From positions 1 to 64,000 of the forward strand of contig DAIOGK010000008.1 in the NCBI GenBank assembly GCA_036745275.1: a stretch of DNA of 64,000 nucleotides, given 5' to 3'. The notes beneath the pieces are model-generated. The model saw only the letters and a program-made list of their open reading frames with translations, made no database searches and was not told where the DNA came from. This document shows positions 34,496 to 44,147 of the stretch, piece after piece. Position 1 is the first letter of the stretch. Every line of letters begins with the position of its first letter. The DNA is from JAIUNP01 sp020161975 (GTDB lineage: Bacteria; Pseudomonadota; Alphaproteobacteria; Rhizobiales; Beijerinckiaceae). A program made the position numbers and the translations under genes.

Positions 34496-35482
34496 CTACC
34501 CCTTGGCGGCTCGCGCGGCCTTCAGCCTGGCAAAATCGCTGCCCGCATGATGCGAGGAACGTGTCAGCGGCGTTGCCGAGACCATCAGAAAGCCCTTGGC
34601 GTAGGCAACCGTCTCGTAGCCCTTGAACTCCTCCGGCGGCACGAAGCGCATCACGGCGTGGTGCTTACGCGTCGGCTGGAGATATTGCCCGATGGTGAGG
34701 AAATCGACCTCCGCCGAGCGCAGATCATCCATCAATTGCAGCACCTCGTTCCGCTCTTCGCCAAGCCCGACCATGATGCCGGACTTCGTGAAAATCGTCG
34801 GATCGAGTTCCTTCACCCGCTGAAGCAGGCGAATGGAATGGAAGTAACGCGCGCCGGGGCGTACCTTGAGGTACTTCGAGGGGACGGTTTCAAGGTTGTG
34901 GTTGAACACATCGGGGCGCGCGGCGACAACGACTTCCAGCGCCCCCTCCTTGCGTAAGAAGTCCGGCGTCAGGATTTCAATGGTTGTCTGCGGCGCCTTT
35001 TCGCGGATGGCACGGATGACATTGGCAAAATGCTCCGCACCGCCATCAGGCAGATCATCGCGATCCACCGAGGTGACGACGACGTGGTTGAGGCCGAGCT
35101 TGGCGGTCGCATCGCCGATATGGGCCGGCTCGCTCAGATCGAGCGGTGCGGGCATCCCGGTCTTGACGTTGCAGAAGGCACAGGCGCGCGTGCAGGTGTC
35201 ACCCATGATCATGAAGGTTGCGTGCTTTTGCTCCCAGCATTCGCCGATGTTGGGGCAGCTTGCTTCTTCGCACACCGTTACGAGCTTGTTTTCCTTCACG
35301 ATATTGCGTGTTTCGGCCCATTTTGGAGAGCCCGGCGCCTTGACGCGAATCCAGTCCGGCTTGCGTTGAATAGGATTGTCAGGCCGGTGCGCCTTTTCAG
35401 GGTGGCGCAACGAGGCTGCATTCAGCCCCTCGTCACGGCTTTTACGCGGATCGTTGCTCAGAAGGTCAATCGTCGCGGCCAT
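34496..35482 (-). CDS. lipA: Lipoyl synthase
   Basis: A 328-residue radical SAM enzyme that inserts two sulfurs into octanoyl chains on lipoyl-dependent enzymes. The auxiliary cluster motif is CEEASCPNIGEC, and the radical SAM cluster is CTRACAFC, followed by TSVDRDDLPDGGAEHF and the C-terminal RSSHHAG serine ligand. Length is normal. The ATG follows a strong GGGAGGA site. Confidence 0.98.
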   Translation of the reverse strand: MAATIDLLSNDPRKSRDEGLNAASLRHPEKAHRPDNPIQRKPDWIRVKAPGSPKWAETRNIVKENKLVTVCEEASCPNIGECWEQKHATFMIMGDTCTRACAFCNVKTGMPAPLDLSEPAHIGDATAKLGLNHVVVTSVDRDDLPDGGAEHFANVIRAIREKAPQTTIEILTPDFLRKEGALEVVVAARPDVFNHNLETVPSKYLKVRPGARYFHSIRLLQRVKELDPTIFTKSGIMVGLGEERNEVLQLMDDLRSAEVDFLTIGQYLQPTRKHHAVMRFVPPEEFKGYETVAYAKGFLMVSATPLTRSSHHAGSDFARLKAARAAKG

Positions 35483-35725
35483 AAATCCTCCCGAACCGGT
35501 GCGTGCCCGGCTTTCGCTTGGGCCTTCTTAGCCCGTTCCATGGTCAGCGGGAACCCCGCCCCGTGCATAAGCCCCATACGGCAAGCGCACCTTGCCATCA
35601 CGCGGGGATATACACGCAGTCTGACCGGAACGGGCAAAGCCACACCGGCATCGACCCGCATTTACAAGGCCGGATGCCAAATGCGACGCGGGGTTCAGCG
35701 CATTGCGGTCCGTCAGCCGCGAGCT

Positions 35726-37729
35726 TTACGCGAATTCCATGATGACTGCATCGACAGGGAGGATGTCGCCCTCCTTCGCCTTGACAGTCTTGACGGTCGA
35801 GTCCTTTTCCGCACGCAGCACGTTTTCCATCTTCATGGCTTCGACGACGGCGAGGATCTCGCCGGCCTTGACCTCCTGCCCCTCGCTCACCGCGATCTGC
35901 TTGATGAGACCAGGCATCGGGCAAAGCAGCGTCTTGGACGTATCTGCGGCGACCTTTTCCGGCATCAGCGCGAAAATCTCGGCCTCGCGCTTTGTGTAGA
36001 CATAGGCCTTGGCCGAGGCACCGGCGTGGGACAGAACGTAGCCGTTCTTCACCGGGCGCACCTGCACAGCGATGTGCTGACCATCCACCGTGCCGCGCCA
36101 GACCAGATCACCCGGCGTGCAGCGCGATGCGACGTTCATCGAGGTGCCATCCGGAAAGCGGATCTTGAAACCGTGCTCGGTATTGTCGGTCTTGAGCGCA
36201 ATTTGCTGCTTGTTCAGCAGCACGACGCGATCCCGCGTGATGGCACGAAACTTCTCTGCGTCCATCTGGCCGGAAATCTTGCGGCGGCGGTCATTCGACT
36301 GGTGGTCCAGCGTCGCGGCGACGGCAGCCATGCGCCGCGCCACCAGCCCTTCGGGTTCGGGAATGGCAAAACCGTCCGGGAACTCTTCCTTGATGAAGCC
36401 CGTTGACAGGTTTCCGGCCTGCCAGCGCGGATGGTGCATCAGCGCGGAAACGAACGGAATATTGTGGCGGATGCCGTCAATGGCGAAGGCGTCGAGCGCT
36501 TCGGCCTGCGCGGCAATGGCGCCGGCGCGCGTCGGTGCATGGGTCACCAGTTTGGCGATCATTGGGTCGTAATAGACCGAAATCTCACCGCCCTCGTAAA
36601 CGCCGGTGTCGTTCCGGACAGTCACATCACCGAACTTGCCTTCGACCGGCGGACGATAGGAGACAAGACGGCCCGTCGAGGGCAGGAAGTTGCGCACCGG
36701 GTCTTCGGCATAAACGCGGCTTTCCACGGCCCAGCCGTCGAGCTTCACATCCGATTGCGTGAACCGCAGCTTCTCGCCGGCCGCAACGCGGATCATCTCC
36801 TCAACAAGATCGATGCCGGTGATGAGTTCGGTCACCGGATGTTCGACCTGAAGACGGGTGTTCATTTCGAGGAAGTAGAAGGACTTGTCCTGCCCTGCGA
36901 CGAATTCCACCGTGCCGGCGCTGTCGTAGTTGACAGCTTTTGCCAGCGCCACAGACTGTTCGCCCATGGCCTTCCGGGTTTTTGCATCGAGCAGCGGAGA
37001 CGGTGCCTCTTCCACGACCTTCTGGTTGCGGCGCTGGATCGAGCATTCGCGCTCGTTCAGATAGACAACATTGCCATGCTTGTCGCCGATGAGCTGGATT
37101 TCGATATGGCGCGGATCGACGATGAACTTCTCGACGAACACGCGGTCATCGCCGAAGGAAGCCGCAGCCTCGTTCTTGGCGCGCACAAAGCCATCGGCCA
37201 CCTCATCGCGGCTATAGGCGATGCGCATCCCCTTACCGCCACCGCCGGCTGACGCCTTGATCATGACCGGATAACCGATTTCGTCGGCGATCGTGACCGC
37301 CTGCTCGGGTCCCTCGATCACGCCGAGATAGCCCGGAACGGTGGAAACCTTGGCGGCATTGGCAAATTTCTTCGATTCGATCTTGTCACCCATCGCTGCG
37401 ATCGCCTTTGGGTTCGGACCGATGAAGGTGATGTTCGCGGCCTTCAGCGCCTCGGCGAATGCTTCGCGCTCGGACAGGAAGCCGTAACCGGGATGCACGG
37501 CTTCGGCGCCGGTCTGCTTGCAGGCCGCAATGATCTTGTCGATCACGAGATAGGACTGGGCGGCCTGCGGCGGGCCGATGAAGACGGCTTCATCAGCCAT
37601 TGCGACATGAAGCGCGTCCTTGTCGGCCTCAGAAAACACCGCGACGGTCTTGATGCCCATGCGCCGCGCCGTCTTGATGACACGACAGGCGATTTCGCCC
37701 CGGTTTGCGATAAGGATTTTACCGAACAT
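35726..37729 (-). CDS. Acetyl/propionyl-CoA carboxylase biotin-containing alpha subunit
   Basis: A 667-residue protein with the biotin carboxylase domain first (ILIANRGEIACRVI, KASAGGGGKGMRIA ATP loop, FLEMNTRLQVEHPVTE) and a biotin carboxyl carrier domain at the C-terminus (LLCPMPGLI, biotinylated Lys in EAMKMEN). Domain order and length fit the alpha subunit of propionyl-CoA or methylcrotonyl-type carboxylases. The beta subunit is not adjacent, so the acyl-CoA substrate is undecided; propionyl-CoA is the most common case. An 8-base inverted repeat (37735-37742 and 37753-37760) lies in the leader and hides part of the AGGGG ribosome site, a possible control point. Confidence 0.93.
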   Translation of the reverse strand: MFGKILIANRGEIACRVIKTARRMGIKTVAVFSEADKDALHVAMADEAVFIGPPQAAQSYLVIDKIIAACKQTGAEAVHPGYGFLSEREAFAEALKAANITFIGPNPKAIAAMGDKIESKKFANAAKVSTVPGYLGVIEGPEQAVTIADEIGYPVMIKASAGGGGKGMRIAYSRDEVADGFVRAKNEAAASFGDDRVFVEKFIVDPRHIEIQLIGDKHGNVVYLNERECSIQRRNQKVVEEAPSPLLDAKTRKAMGEQSVALAKAVNYDSAGTVEFVAGQDKSFYFLEMNTRLQVEHPVTELITGIDLVEEMIRVAAGEKLRFTQSDVKLDGWAVESRVYAEDPVRNFLPSTGRLVSYRPPVEGKFGDVTVRNDTGVYEGGEISVYYDPMIAKLVTHAPTRAGAIAAQAEALDAFAIDGIRHNIPFVSALMHHPRWQAGNLSTGFIKEEFPDGFAIPEPEGLVARRMAAVAATLDHQSNDRRRKISGQMDAEKFRAITRDRVVLLNKQQIALKTDNTEHGFKIRFPDGTSMNVASRCTPGDLVWRGTVDGQHIAVQVRPVKNGYVLSHAGASAKAYVYTKREAEIFALMPEKVAADTSKTLLCPMPGLIKQIAVSEGQEVKAGEILAVVEAMKMENVLRAEKDSTVKTVKAKEGDILPVDAVIMEFA

Positions 37730-37801
37730 GTCAGACCCCTGCGCTTTTCATTGCAGGGGTAGGTTGTACCGGGTTTTTTGCGTTGCGAAAGAGGCCGGGT
37801 A

Positions 37802-38212
37802 TCAGACCAAAGACGAGCCAACGCCACGCATTGCACCACACTTCATCGCATATTGGAGGATGGAGGATGGCACTTCCTCGGTCTGAAGGATCAGGGCGCG
37901 GAAGAGTTCCGGCACGGACGGACTGAAATGTTCGCCCACCATGGTCATCAGCCAGGCGGCATCATTAGGCGAAATCCTGCCGGTGGGGCGGCTGCCAAAC
38001 ACCAGAAATTCCACCATGCTTTCAACGAAGTAAGCGGTCCAGTCCTTGCTTTTACCCGATTGGGCCGCATCGATCTCGAACATGATCTCCGCTTCGCGGC
38101 GCCGCAACACCGGCGCGATCATGAAGAAGTCGTCGATCGTCTCGTGCGCCCGCTTGGGCACCACACGAACGCGCGCAATCCGGCTCTCGGCTTTCATGGC
38201 CTGTGCAGTCAT
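37802..38212 (-). CDS. Uncharacterised protein, about 136 residues
   Basis: I do not recognise this protein. It is soluble, with no signal peptide, and reads ESRIARVRVVPKRAHETIDDFFMIAPVLRRREAEI near the start and SPSVPELFRALIL near the end. The start could be ATG 38212 (a GGGGT site upstream) or ATG 38227. It lies 70 bases upstream of the carboxylase gene on the same strand and may be co-transcribed. Confidence 0.5.
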   Translation of the reverse strand: MTAQAMKAESRIARVRVVPKRAHETIDDFFMIAPVLRRREAEIMFEIDAAQSGKSKDWTAYFVESMVEFLVFGSRPTGRISPNDAAWLMTMVGEHFSPSVPELFRALILQTEEVPSSILQYAMKCGAMRGVGSSLV

Positions 38213-38436
38213 CTTGTCTAACCCCATTCCCCTGTGACCGGGAGCTTTTGCCCCTCTCGTCGTGAAATGAGGATGCACCAGGGCCTTCCGGAATCCGGTT
38301 AACGCCGAAAGATGAACGCGCGCCAACCTTAATAACGCGCCAGAATCCGTGGTTTCCGCACAGTGAATCGCAGATATCCCTCAGCATCTTGCGACTCGCC
38401 CCGCGCAGTGTTCCACTCGCGCCTGAAAGGTGCCCC

Positions 38437-39558
38437 ATGCCCCCATCACGATCCGCGCTCCTGACCCGTGCCCGCGACTTTCTCGACCGTGTTGCGCTCA
38501 TCGACGCGCACAACGACCTGCCTTACGTCATTCGCCACGCGAATGCCGCCGGCGATGTCGCCGCCTATGATCTCAATCGCGTGCATCAGGAAACGGACAC
38601 GGATATTCCGCGCCTGAGGCAGGGACGTCTCGCCGGTCAGTTCTGGGCCGCTTTCGTGCCCACCGACGTGGCCGATCCGGTGAAGTTCACTCTGGAGCAG
38701 ATCGCACTTATCAAGCGGGTGAACGCCGCACATCCGGATGTTTTTCTACCGGCCCTCCGCGCCGGCGATGTCGCGCGCGCCAAGCGGGCAGGCAAGATCG
38801 CCTCGTTCATCTCGGTCGAAAGTGGCGTCGGACTGGGGAACAGCCTCGAACTGCTGCCGCTCTGGCATGAGCTGGGCGTGCGCTATCTCACGCTCTGCCA
38901 CAACGAGACGCTCGACTGGGTGGACAGTGCGACCGATGCGCCCCGCCACAACGGCCTCAGCGATTTCGGCCGCGCCGTCATCACCGAATGCAATCGCCTC
39001 GGCATCATGGTGGATCTGTCGCACACCTCGCATGATGCCCAGATGCAGGCGCTCGATGTCACGCGCGCGCCGGTCGCCATCACCCATACCAATGCCTTTT
39101 CGCTGGTTGATCACCCGCGCAACGTGAAGGACGAGGTGCTGATCCGCCTCAAAGCGAACGGCGGCATTGTCTGCGCCACTTTCGTGCAGACCTTCACCAA
39201 CCAGGCAACGCGTGATTGGGTGAAGGCCATTTCTGATCCCTGGGGCAAGCCGCTGGCCGGCAACATGAAGGCGGGAATTGCCGCTCATGAGGCCGCCGCC
39301 GGCCCCTGCCCGCCTGCGACCCTCGCGCAGGTCTGCGATCACATCGACTACATGGCGACGAAGGCCGGCATCGACCATATCGGTATCGGCTCGGACTATT
39401 ACGGCAGCCGAAATCCGATGGGACTGGAGGATGTCTCCTGTTTTCCCAATCTCATCGCCGAGCTGATGGGGCGCGGCTGGTCAGAGGCGAACCTCAGGAA
39501 AGTCGCCAGCGGCAACATGCTGCGTGTGCTCAGGGGCGTTGCAAAGGCGGCGGAGTAG
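38437..39558 (+). CDS. Membrane dipeptidase, peptidase M19 family
   Basis: A 373-residue zinc dipeptidase. The metal-binding HxD is in LIDAHNDLPY, the bridging Glu is in SFISVESGVGL, and two later metal His residues are in VDLSHTSHD and AITHTNAF. The C-terminal HIGIGSDYYG loop is also typical. It cleaves dipeptides, often D-amino-acid containing. The start is ATG 38437 after AAAGGTG. Its 3' end overlaps by 29 bases with the convergent lipase gene. Confidence 0.92.
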   Translation: MPPSRSALLTRARDFLDRVALIDAHNDLPYVIRHANAAGDVAAYDLNRVHQETDTDIPRLRQGRLAGQFWAAFVPTDVADPVKFTLEQIALIKRVNAAHPDVFLPALRAGDVARAKRAGKIASFISVESGVGLGNSLELLPLWHELGVRYLTLCHNETLDWVDSATDAPRHNGLSDFGRAVITECNRLGIMVDLSHTSHDAQMQALDVTRAPVAITHTNAFSLVDHPRNVKDEVLIRLKANGGIVCATFVQTFTNQATRDWVKAISDPWGKPLAGNMKAGIAAHEAAAGPCPPATLAQVCDHIDYMATKAGIDHIGIGSDYYGSRNPMGLEDVSCFPNLIAELMGRGWSEANLRKVASGNMLRVLRGVAKAAE

Positions 39559-40615
39559 CACGCCGGGGCCCGGACGTTGCGCTCGTGGCGGGACAATTGG
39601 CGGGCGAAACCTCGCTCCCGGTTGGAAGATGGTATTTTTTCTGACGCTGCTGCCACTGCTCCTGCGAGCCCGTTATGGCAATCATCTTCGCCGCCAGCGC
39701 TGGAGAGGAGTGCTGGTTGATGAGGTTCCCCTTCAGGACATCAAAGCGGATGTTGCGAATCTGCGGGTTGCAGGCCGCAGGCGGCGCGAACTGCCGCAAG
39801 AAGTAACGAAAATAGGCGAGCACTTCGCCGTGTTCGTATACGCGATCGATTTCGAGACTGGTCAGCTTGTCGCGCGCGGCGGAATCGACGTCGTAATAGC
39901 CTGTGACCATCGACGGATCGAAACCGTAGACCCGCGTCACCTCCGCGCTGGCATAGGCCATCTGTTGCGCGAGGCCACCGCCCAGCGAATGCCCAACCGC
40001 CGTCAGTTGCAGGGATTTCCGCTTCGGGCACTCCTCGCGCATCACCTCGACGATCTCCGGGGCGAAATCCTGCACCTGCTCATACTGGTCGTAGAGCGGC
40101 AGCAACCGGTTGAACCAGCGCAGGTTTGAAAACCAGTCGTCCACCTGATCGAAATTCGTGCCGCGAAAGGCAACGACAACCTCGCTGCAATCGTCACGGA
40201 CGAAGGTATGGATGCCAAGCCCGCCCACCGGCGAGCGACAGCGCCCCTGATCGATGCGCTCGTAACTGCACGGCAGATAGTCTTCAGCAAAGCCCTTGTG
40301 CACCCACCGCCAGGACTTCATCCAGCTGTCGATCCGCTCCTTCAGCGGCACGCCCCGCTCATCGGTCATGCCGTAGAGTTTCCTCCAGCCATCTCCGGGG
40401 TCCTGCTCGCCGCCATAGGCCCGGACAGACAGAAGCAGATAAGGAATGTAATAGCCCGCGATATCAGCCACAGGCAGCGTTCCGTGATCCTTGCTGCTGT
40501 AAGGGCCGATGCGGACGATGGCCTCATCCTCATTCTGCGTCAGATAGACCTGCGAACATCCCGCCAGAACCAGCGCGACAAGCCCGAAAAGATAGCGCGT
40601 CGTCATTATCCGCAT
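39530..40615 (-). CDS. Class 3 lipase-like lipoprotein
   Basis: A 361-residue protein with a lipoprotein signal peptide (RYLFGLVALVLAGC, lipobox LAGC) and an alpha/beta hydrolase core. The nucleophile Ser is in AVGHSLGGG, preceded by VVVAFRGTN, the family's conserved strand and oxyanion element. It is probably anchored in the outer or inner membrane facing the periplasm. The start ATG 40615 follows GGGGG; a second ATG is three codons later. The C-terminal tail is proline and serine rich and runs into the M19 gene on the other strand. Confidence 0.82.
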   Translation of the reverse strand: MRIMTTRYLFGLVALVLAGCSQVYLTQNEDEAIVRIGPYSSKDHGTLPVADIAGYYIPYLLLSVRAYGGEQDPGDGWRKLYGMTDERGVPLKERIDSWMKSWRWVHKGFAEDYLPCSYERIDQGRCRSPVGGLGIHTFVRDDCSEVVVAFRGTNFDQVDDWFSNLRWFNRLLPLYDQYEQVQDFAPEIVEVMREECPKRKSLQLTAVGHSLGGGLAQQMAYASAEVTRVYGFDPSMVTGYYDVDSAARDKLTSLEIDRVYEHGEVLAYFRYFLRQFAPPAACNPQIRNIRFDVLKGNLINQHSSPALAAKMIAITGSQEQWQQRQKKYHLPTGSEVSPANCPATSATSGPRRATPPPLQRP

Positions 40616-40676
40616 GGTAACCCCCGGCCCATCATGGTCCGGGAGATCGATTATGCAACACCTGTTCGGGTGACAT

Positions 40677-40958
40677 TCAGCGCGGACAGCGGCGGCGGCG
40701 CTCCTGCGCCACGATGGCCGCAATTTCGCGCCGCTGGTTGGCGGAGAGCGGCACGTCGTTCACGTTGTCAAACTGGCAGCCCGCATTGCCGAAGGTGCGG
40801 ATGGCGCTGGCGGTCTTGAAGCAATATCCCGCGTCTTTGTAGATCGCGTTGCGCTGGTACCAGAGTTCATCGCAGGACATCTGCGCGCGGGCCGGCTCGG
40901 CCGACCCGGCAAAAGCGGCGAGCGCGACAAGTCCGATGCGGATGTCCAAGCCTGGCAT
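40677..40958 (-). CDS. YARHG-domain secreted protein
   Basis: A 93-residue protein with a signal peptide (LVALAAFAGSAEPARAQ) and the YARHG-type core CDELWYQRNAIYKDAGYC, FKTASAIRTFGNAGC. The domain is found on the cell surface or in the periplasm and has no proven function. The start ATG 40958 gives a normal signal peptide; a longer frame from 41021 does not. It sits between the lipase and glcB on the same strand. Confidence 0.75.
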   Translation of the reverse strand: MPGLDIRIGLVALAAFAGSAEPARAQMSCDELWYQRNAIYKDAGYCFKTASAIRTFGNAGCQFDNVNDVPLSANQRREIAAIVAQERRRRCPR

Positions 40959-41036
40959 GATGCCTTCCTGTCCGGAAAAGGTCGGGGGGATAGAAAACAC
41001 TCCCCCCTCGCCTTTGTCCATGGTTGGTGTGGCAGC

Positions 41037-43193
41037 TCAGCCTGCCTTGGCCTCGCGGCGGCGCTTGGTCAGCACGAATTCGGTATAACCGTTCGGCTGC
41101 TTCAGCCCCTTGAATACGAGATCACAGGCCGCCTTGAAGGCCACGCCGTCATAGCCCGGCGCCATCGGCTTGTAGGTGGGGTCGCCCGCGTTCTGGCGGT
41201 CCACCACCTTGGCCATGCGCTTCAAGGTGGAGCGCACCTGCTGCTTGGTGCAGACACCATGATGCAGCCAGTTGGCGATGTGCTGGGACGAAATGCGCAG
41301 CGTCGCGCGGTCCTCCATCAGGCCGACATCGTGGATATCCGGCACCTTGGAGCAGCCGACGCCGGCGTCGATCCAGCGGACCACATAGCCGAGGATGCCC
41401 TGCGCGTTGTTGTCCAGTTCCTGCTGCACCGCTGCGGGCTCGAAATTCGACTTGGCGACCGGGATGGTCAGGATCGCCGAAAGATCGGCGCGCGTGCGCC
41501 CGGCAATTTCGGCCTGACGGGCAAACACATCGACGTCGTGATAATGCAGCGCGTGCAGGGTCGCGGCAGTCGGCGAAGGCACCCAGGCGGTGTTGGCGCC
41601 GGATTTCGGATGGCCGACCTTCTGCACCAGCATGTCGGCCATGCGATCCGGCATCGCCCACATGCCCTTGCCGATCTGCGCCTTGCCGGGCAGGCCGGCG
41701 GCCATGCCGACATCGACGTTGTTGTCCTCATAGGCCGGCAGCCACGGCGACGTGCGCATTTCGGCCTTGCGGACCATCGGTCCCGCTTCCATCGACGTAT
41801 GAATCTCATCGCCCGTGCGATCAAGGAAGCCCGTGTTGATGAAGACCACGCGGGATTTTGCAGCCAGAATGCACGCCTTGAGGTTCACCGTGGTGCGGCG
41901 CTCCTCATCCATGATGCCCATCTTGAGCGTGTTGGCCGGCAGGCCGAGCATTTTCTCGACGCGGCCGAACAGACGGTTGGCGAGCACCACTTCCGCCGGG
42001 CCATGCATCTTCGGCTTGACGATATAGACCGATCCGGCGCGGGAATTGCGCGCACCGGCCGATTTCTTGAGATCGTGCATGGCCAGCAGCGCGGAAACGC
42101 AGCAATCCACCACCGTCTCGGGCACTTCCTTGCCCTTCTGGTCCAGCACCACGTCGGTCATCATGTGCATTCCGACATTGCGGACCAGCATCAGCACGCG
42201 GCCTGGCAACGTGACTTCGCCACCCTTGGCGCCGGTGTAGGTACGGTCGGGGTTCAGCCTGCGGGTGAAGGCCTTGCCGTCCTTTTCCATCTTCTCGGTC
42301 AGGTCGCCCTTCATCAGTCCAAGCCAGTTGCGATAGACCTCAACCTTGTCCTCGGCATCCACCGCCGCGACCGAATCTTCCATGTCCATGATCGTGGTCA
42401 GCGCGGATTCGCCGATCACATCGGCGATGCCTGCCGGATCGGTCTTGCCGATGACATGGCTGCGGTCGATCACGATCTCAAAGTGCAGACCGTTGTGGAC
42501 CAGCAGAATAGCTGTGGGGTTGGCCGCCTCACCGCGATAACCGACGAAGGCCTTCTTGTTGGCAAGGCTGGTGCTGCCCTTGCCGAGCGCCACCTTCAGC
42601 GCCCCGCCAACCACCGAAAAGCCGGTCGCATCGGCATAGCTGCCCTTGGCCAGCGGAACGGCGCCATCCAGCACTGCCTTGACCTTGGCCACAACCGCCG
42701 CGCCGCGCGCCGGATTGTAGCCCTTGCCGCGCTTCAGGTCGCCCTCGTCCGCAATCGCATCCGTGCCGTAGAAGGCATCGTAAAGGCTGCCCCAGCGCGC
42801 ATTCGCGGCGTTCAGCGCATAGCGCGCGTTCGAGCAGGGAACGACCAACTGCGGACCGGCAATCTTCGCAATCTCCGCGTCAACGTTCTTGGTGTTGATC
42901 TTGCCGTCCACAGGCTCGGGCAGAAGATAACCGATCTCCTTCAGGAAGGCCTCGTATTCGGCCTGCTTGATCGCCTTGCCCTTGCGCTCGCGATGCCAGG
43001 CGTCGATCTGCGCCTGCAACTTGTCGCGGGTTTTCAGAAGGCGCCTGTTCTTGCCCGAGATATCCTGCACCACGCCGGCCATTCCGGCAAAGAACGCATC
43101 CGCGCTGACCCCCGTGCCCGGCAGCCCCTCCTTGACGATGAAGTCATAAAGGACCTTGGCGACCTGAATGCCGTTTGTGGTGACGTAGGCCAT
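41037..43193 (-). CDS. glcB: Malate synthase G
   Basis: A 718-residue monomeric malate synthase that condenses glyoxylate and acetyl-CoA to malate. Typical segments are TTIMDMEDSVAAVDAEDK, KMHGPAEVVLANRLFGRVE, FINTGFLDRTGDEIHTSMEAG and SPTAATLHALHYHDVDV. Length equals the G isoform (about 720) and not the shorter A isoform. No isocitrate lyase is adjacent; the gene stands alone. Confidence 0.97.
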   Translation of the reverse strand: MAYVTTNGIQVAKVLYDFIVKEGLPGTGVSADAFFAGMAGVVQDISGKNRRLLKTRDKLQAQIDAWHRERKGKAIKQAEYEAFLKEIGYLLPEPVDGKINTKNVDAEIAKIAGPQLVVPCSNARYALNAANARWGSLYDAFYGTDAIADEGDLKRGKGYNPARGAAVVAKVKAVLDGAVPLAKGSYADATGFSVVGGALKVALGKGSTSLANKKAFVGYRGEAANPTAILLVHNGLHFEIVIDRSHVIGKTDPAGIADVIGESALTTIMDMEDSVAAVDAEDKVEVYRNWLGLMKGDLTEKMEKDGKAFTRRLNPDRTYTGAKGGEVTLPGRVLMLVRNVGMHMMTDVVLDQKGKEVPETVVDCCVSALLAMHDLKKSAGARNSRAGSVYIVKPKMHGPAEVVLANRLFGRVEKMLGLPANTLKMGIMDEERRTTVNLKACILAAKSRVVFINTGFLDRTGDEIHTSMEAGPMVRKAEMRTSPWLPAYEDNNVDVGMAAGLPGKAQIGKGMWAMPDRMADMLVQKVGHPKSGANTAWVPSPTAATLHALHYHDVDVFARQAEIAGRTRADLSAILTIPVAKSNFEPAAVQQELDNNAQGILGYVVRWIDAGVGCSKVPDIHDVGLMEDRATLRISSQHIANWLHHGVCTKQQVRSTLKRMAKVVDRQNAGDPTYKPMAPGYDGVAFKAACDLVFKGLKQPNGYTEFVLTKRRREAKAG

Positions 43194-43397
43194 CTTTTTC
43201 TCCGAAAAAACGAACAGGGCTGCGTCTTACGACACGTTCTGTGCGGGGGGAAGCCCGGTTCTGGCGATGCAGTTGCAAAACAGATCGCAAAAACAGGCGG
43301 GACGACGCGTCAAAATCCCGCATGTTCCGCAGCGCGACGCGACACTCCGCCCCGTCACTTGTCATGACGAGACCGATGGGTCTGCGCGCATCTTCCT

Positions 43398-44087
43398 TCA
43401 GCCGATGGTGATGGCAATCTCGCCGAGGCCGGCTACGCCGCCGGTGATCCTGTCGCCCTTGACCACCGCTCCGACGCCCGAAGGTGTGCCGGTCATGATG
43501 ATGTCGCCGGCTTTCAATTCAACCGATTTCGAGCAGATCGAAATGATTTCGGGTACGGACCAGATGAGATCCGCCACGTCCTGATCCTGCTTCACCTTGC
43601 CGTTCACCGCGAGCCAGATGCGCCCCTTGGCGATGTGACCGACCTTCGCGACCGAATGGAGCGGCGCGATGGGGGCCGAATGGTCAAATGCCTTGCCCCA
43701 CTCCCACGGACGTCCATGATCCTTGGCTTCGGTCTGGAGATCGCGGCGGGTCATGTCGAGGCCGACCGCATAGCCCCAGACGTGTTCCAGCGCCCTGTCC
43801 TCAGGAATGTTGGCGCCATCCTTGCCGATGGCCAGCACCAGTTCGATTTCGTAATGCAGATTCGCGGTCAGCGGCGGATAGGGCATCGTCGCGCCGTCAT
43901 CGATGATCGTATCCGCCGGCTTCATGAAAAAGAACGGCTTCTCGCGGGTCGGGTCCTTGCCCATCTCGCGCGCGTGGGCTTCATAATTGCGGCCGACGCA
44001 GAGAATGCGGCGCACCGGGAACCGCTCGCCCGATCCTGAAACAGCAAGGGAATTCACGGGCGGAGGCGGCAGCACGTAAGCGGTCAT
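43398..44087 (-). CDS. Fumarylacetoacetate hydrolase family protein, probable fumarylpyruvate hydrolase
   Basis: A 229-residue FAH-fold enzyme. RILCVGRNYEAHA begins the conserved core; metal ligands are expected in LHYEIELV and GLDMTRRDLQ; KAFDHSAPI and TGTPSGVG complete the site. Size and neighbours (gentisate dioxygenase upstream on the same strand, isomerase divergent) point to hydrolysis of fumarylpyruvate to fumarate and pyruvate, the last step of the gentisate pathway. Family membership is firm, the substrate is inferred. Confidence 0.85.
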   Translation of the reverse strand: MTAYVLPPPPVNSLAVSGSGERFPVRRILCVGRNYEAHAREMGKDPTREKPFFFMKPADTIIDDGATMPYPPLTANLHYEIELVLAIGKDGANIPEDRALEHVWGYAVGLDMTRRDLQTEAKDHGRPWEWGKAFDHSAPIAPLHSVAKVGHIAKGRIWLAVNGKVKQDQDVADLIWSVPEIISICSKSVELKAGDIIMTGTPSGVGAVVKGDRITGGVAGLGEIAITIG

Positions 44088-44147
44088 GGGAGGTCCTGTC
44101 AGGTCAGTCTTTCAAACTATGAATGAGCGGCGCACGGCCCGCAAGGA

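Noticed and set aside
35458..35661. 67-codon frame between lipA and the carboxylase gene
   Set aside because: It overlaps the lipA start, has no ribosome site and shows no recognisable protein features.
41259..43367. 702-codon open frame on the plus strand
   Set aside because: It is the antisense shadow of glcB, which is fully conserved on the other strand; such frames arise from GC-rich third positions.
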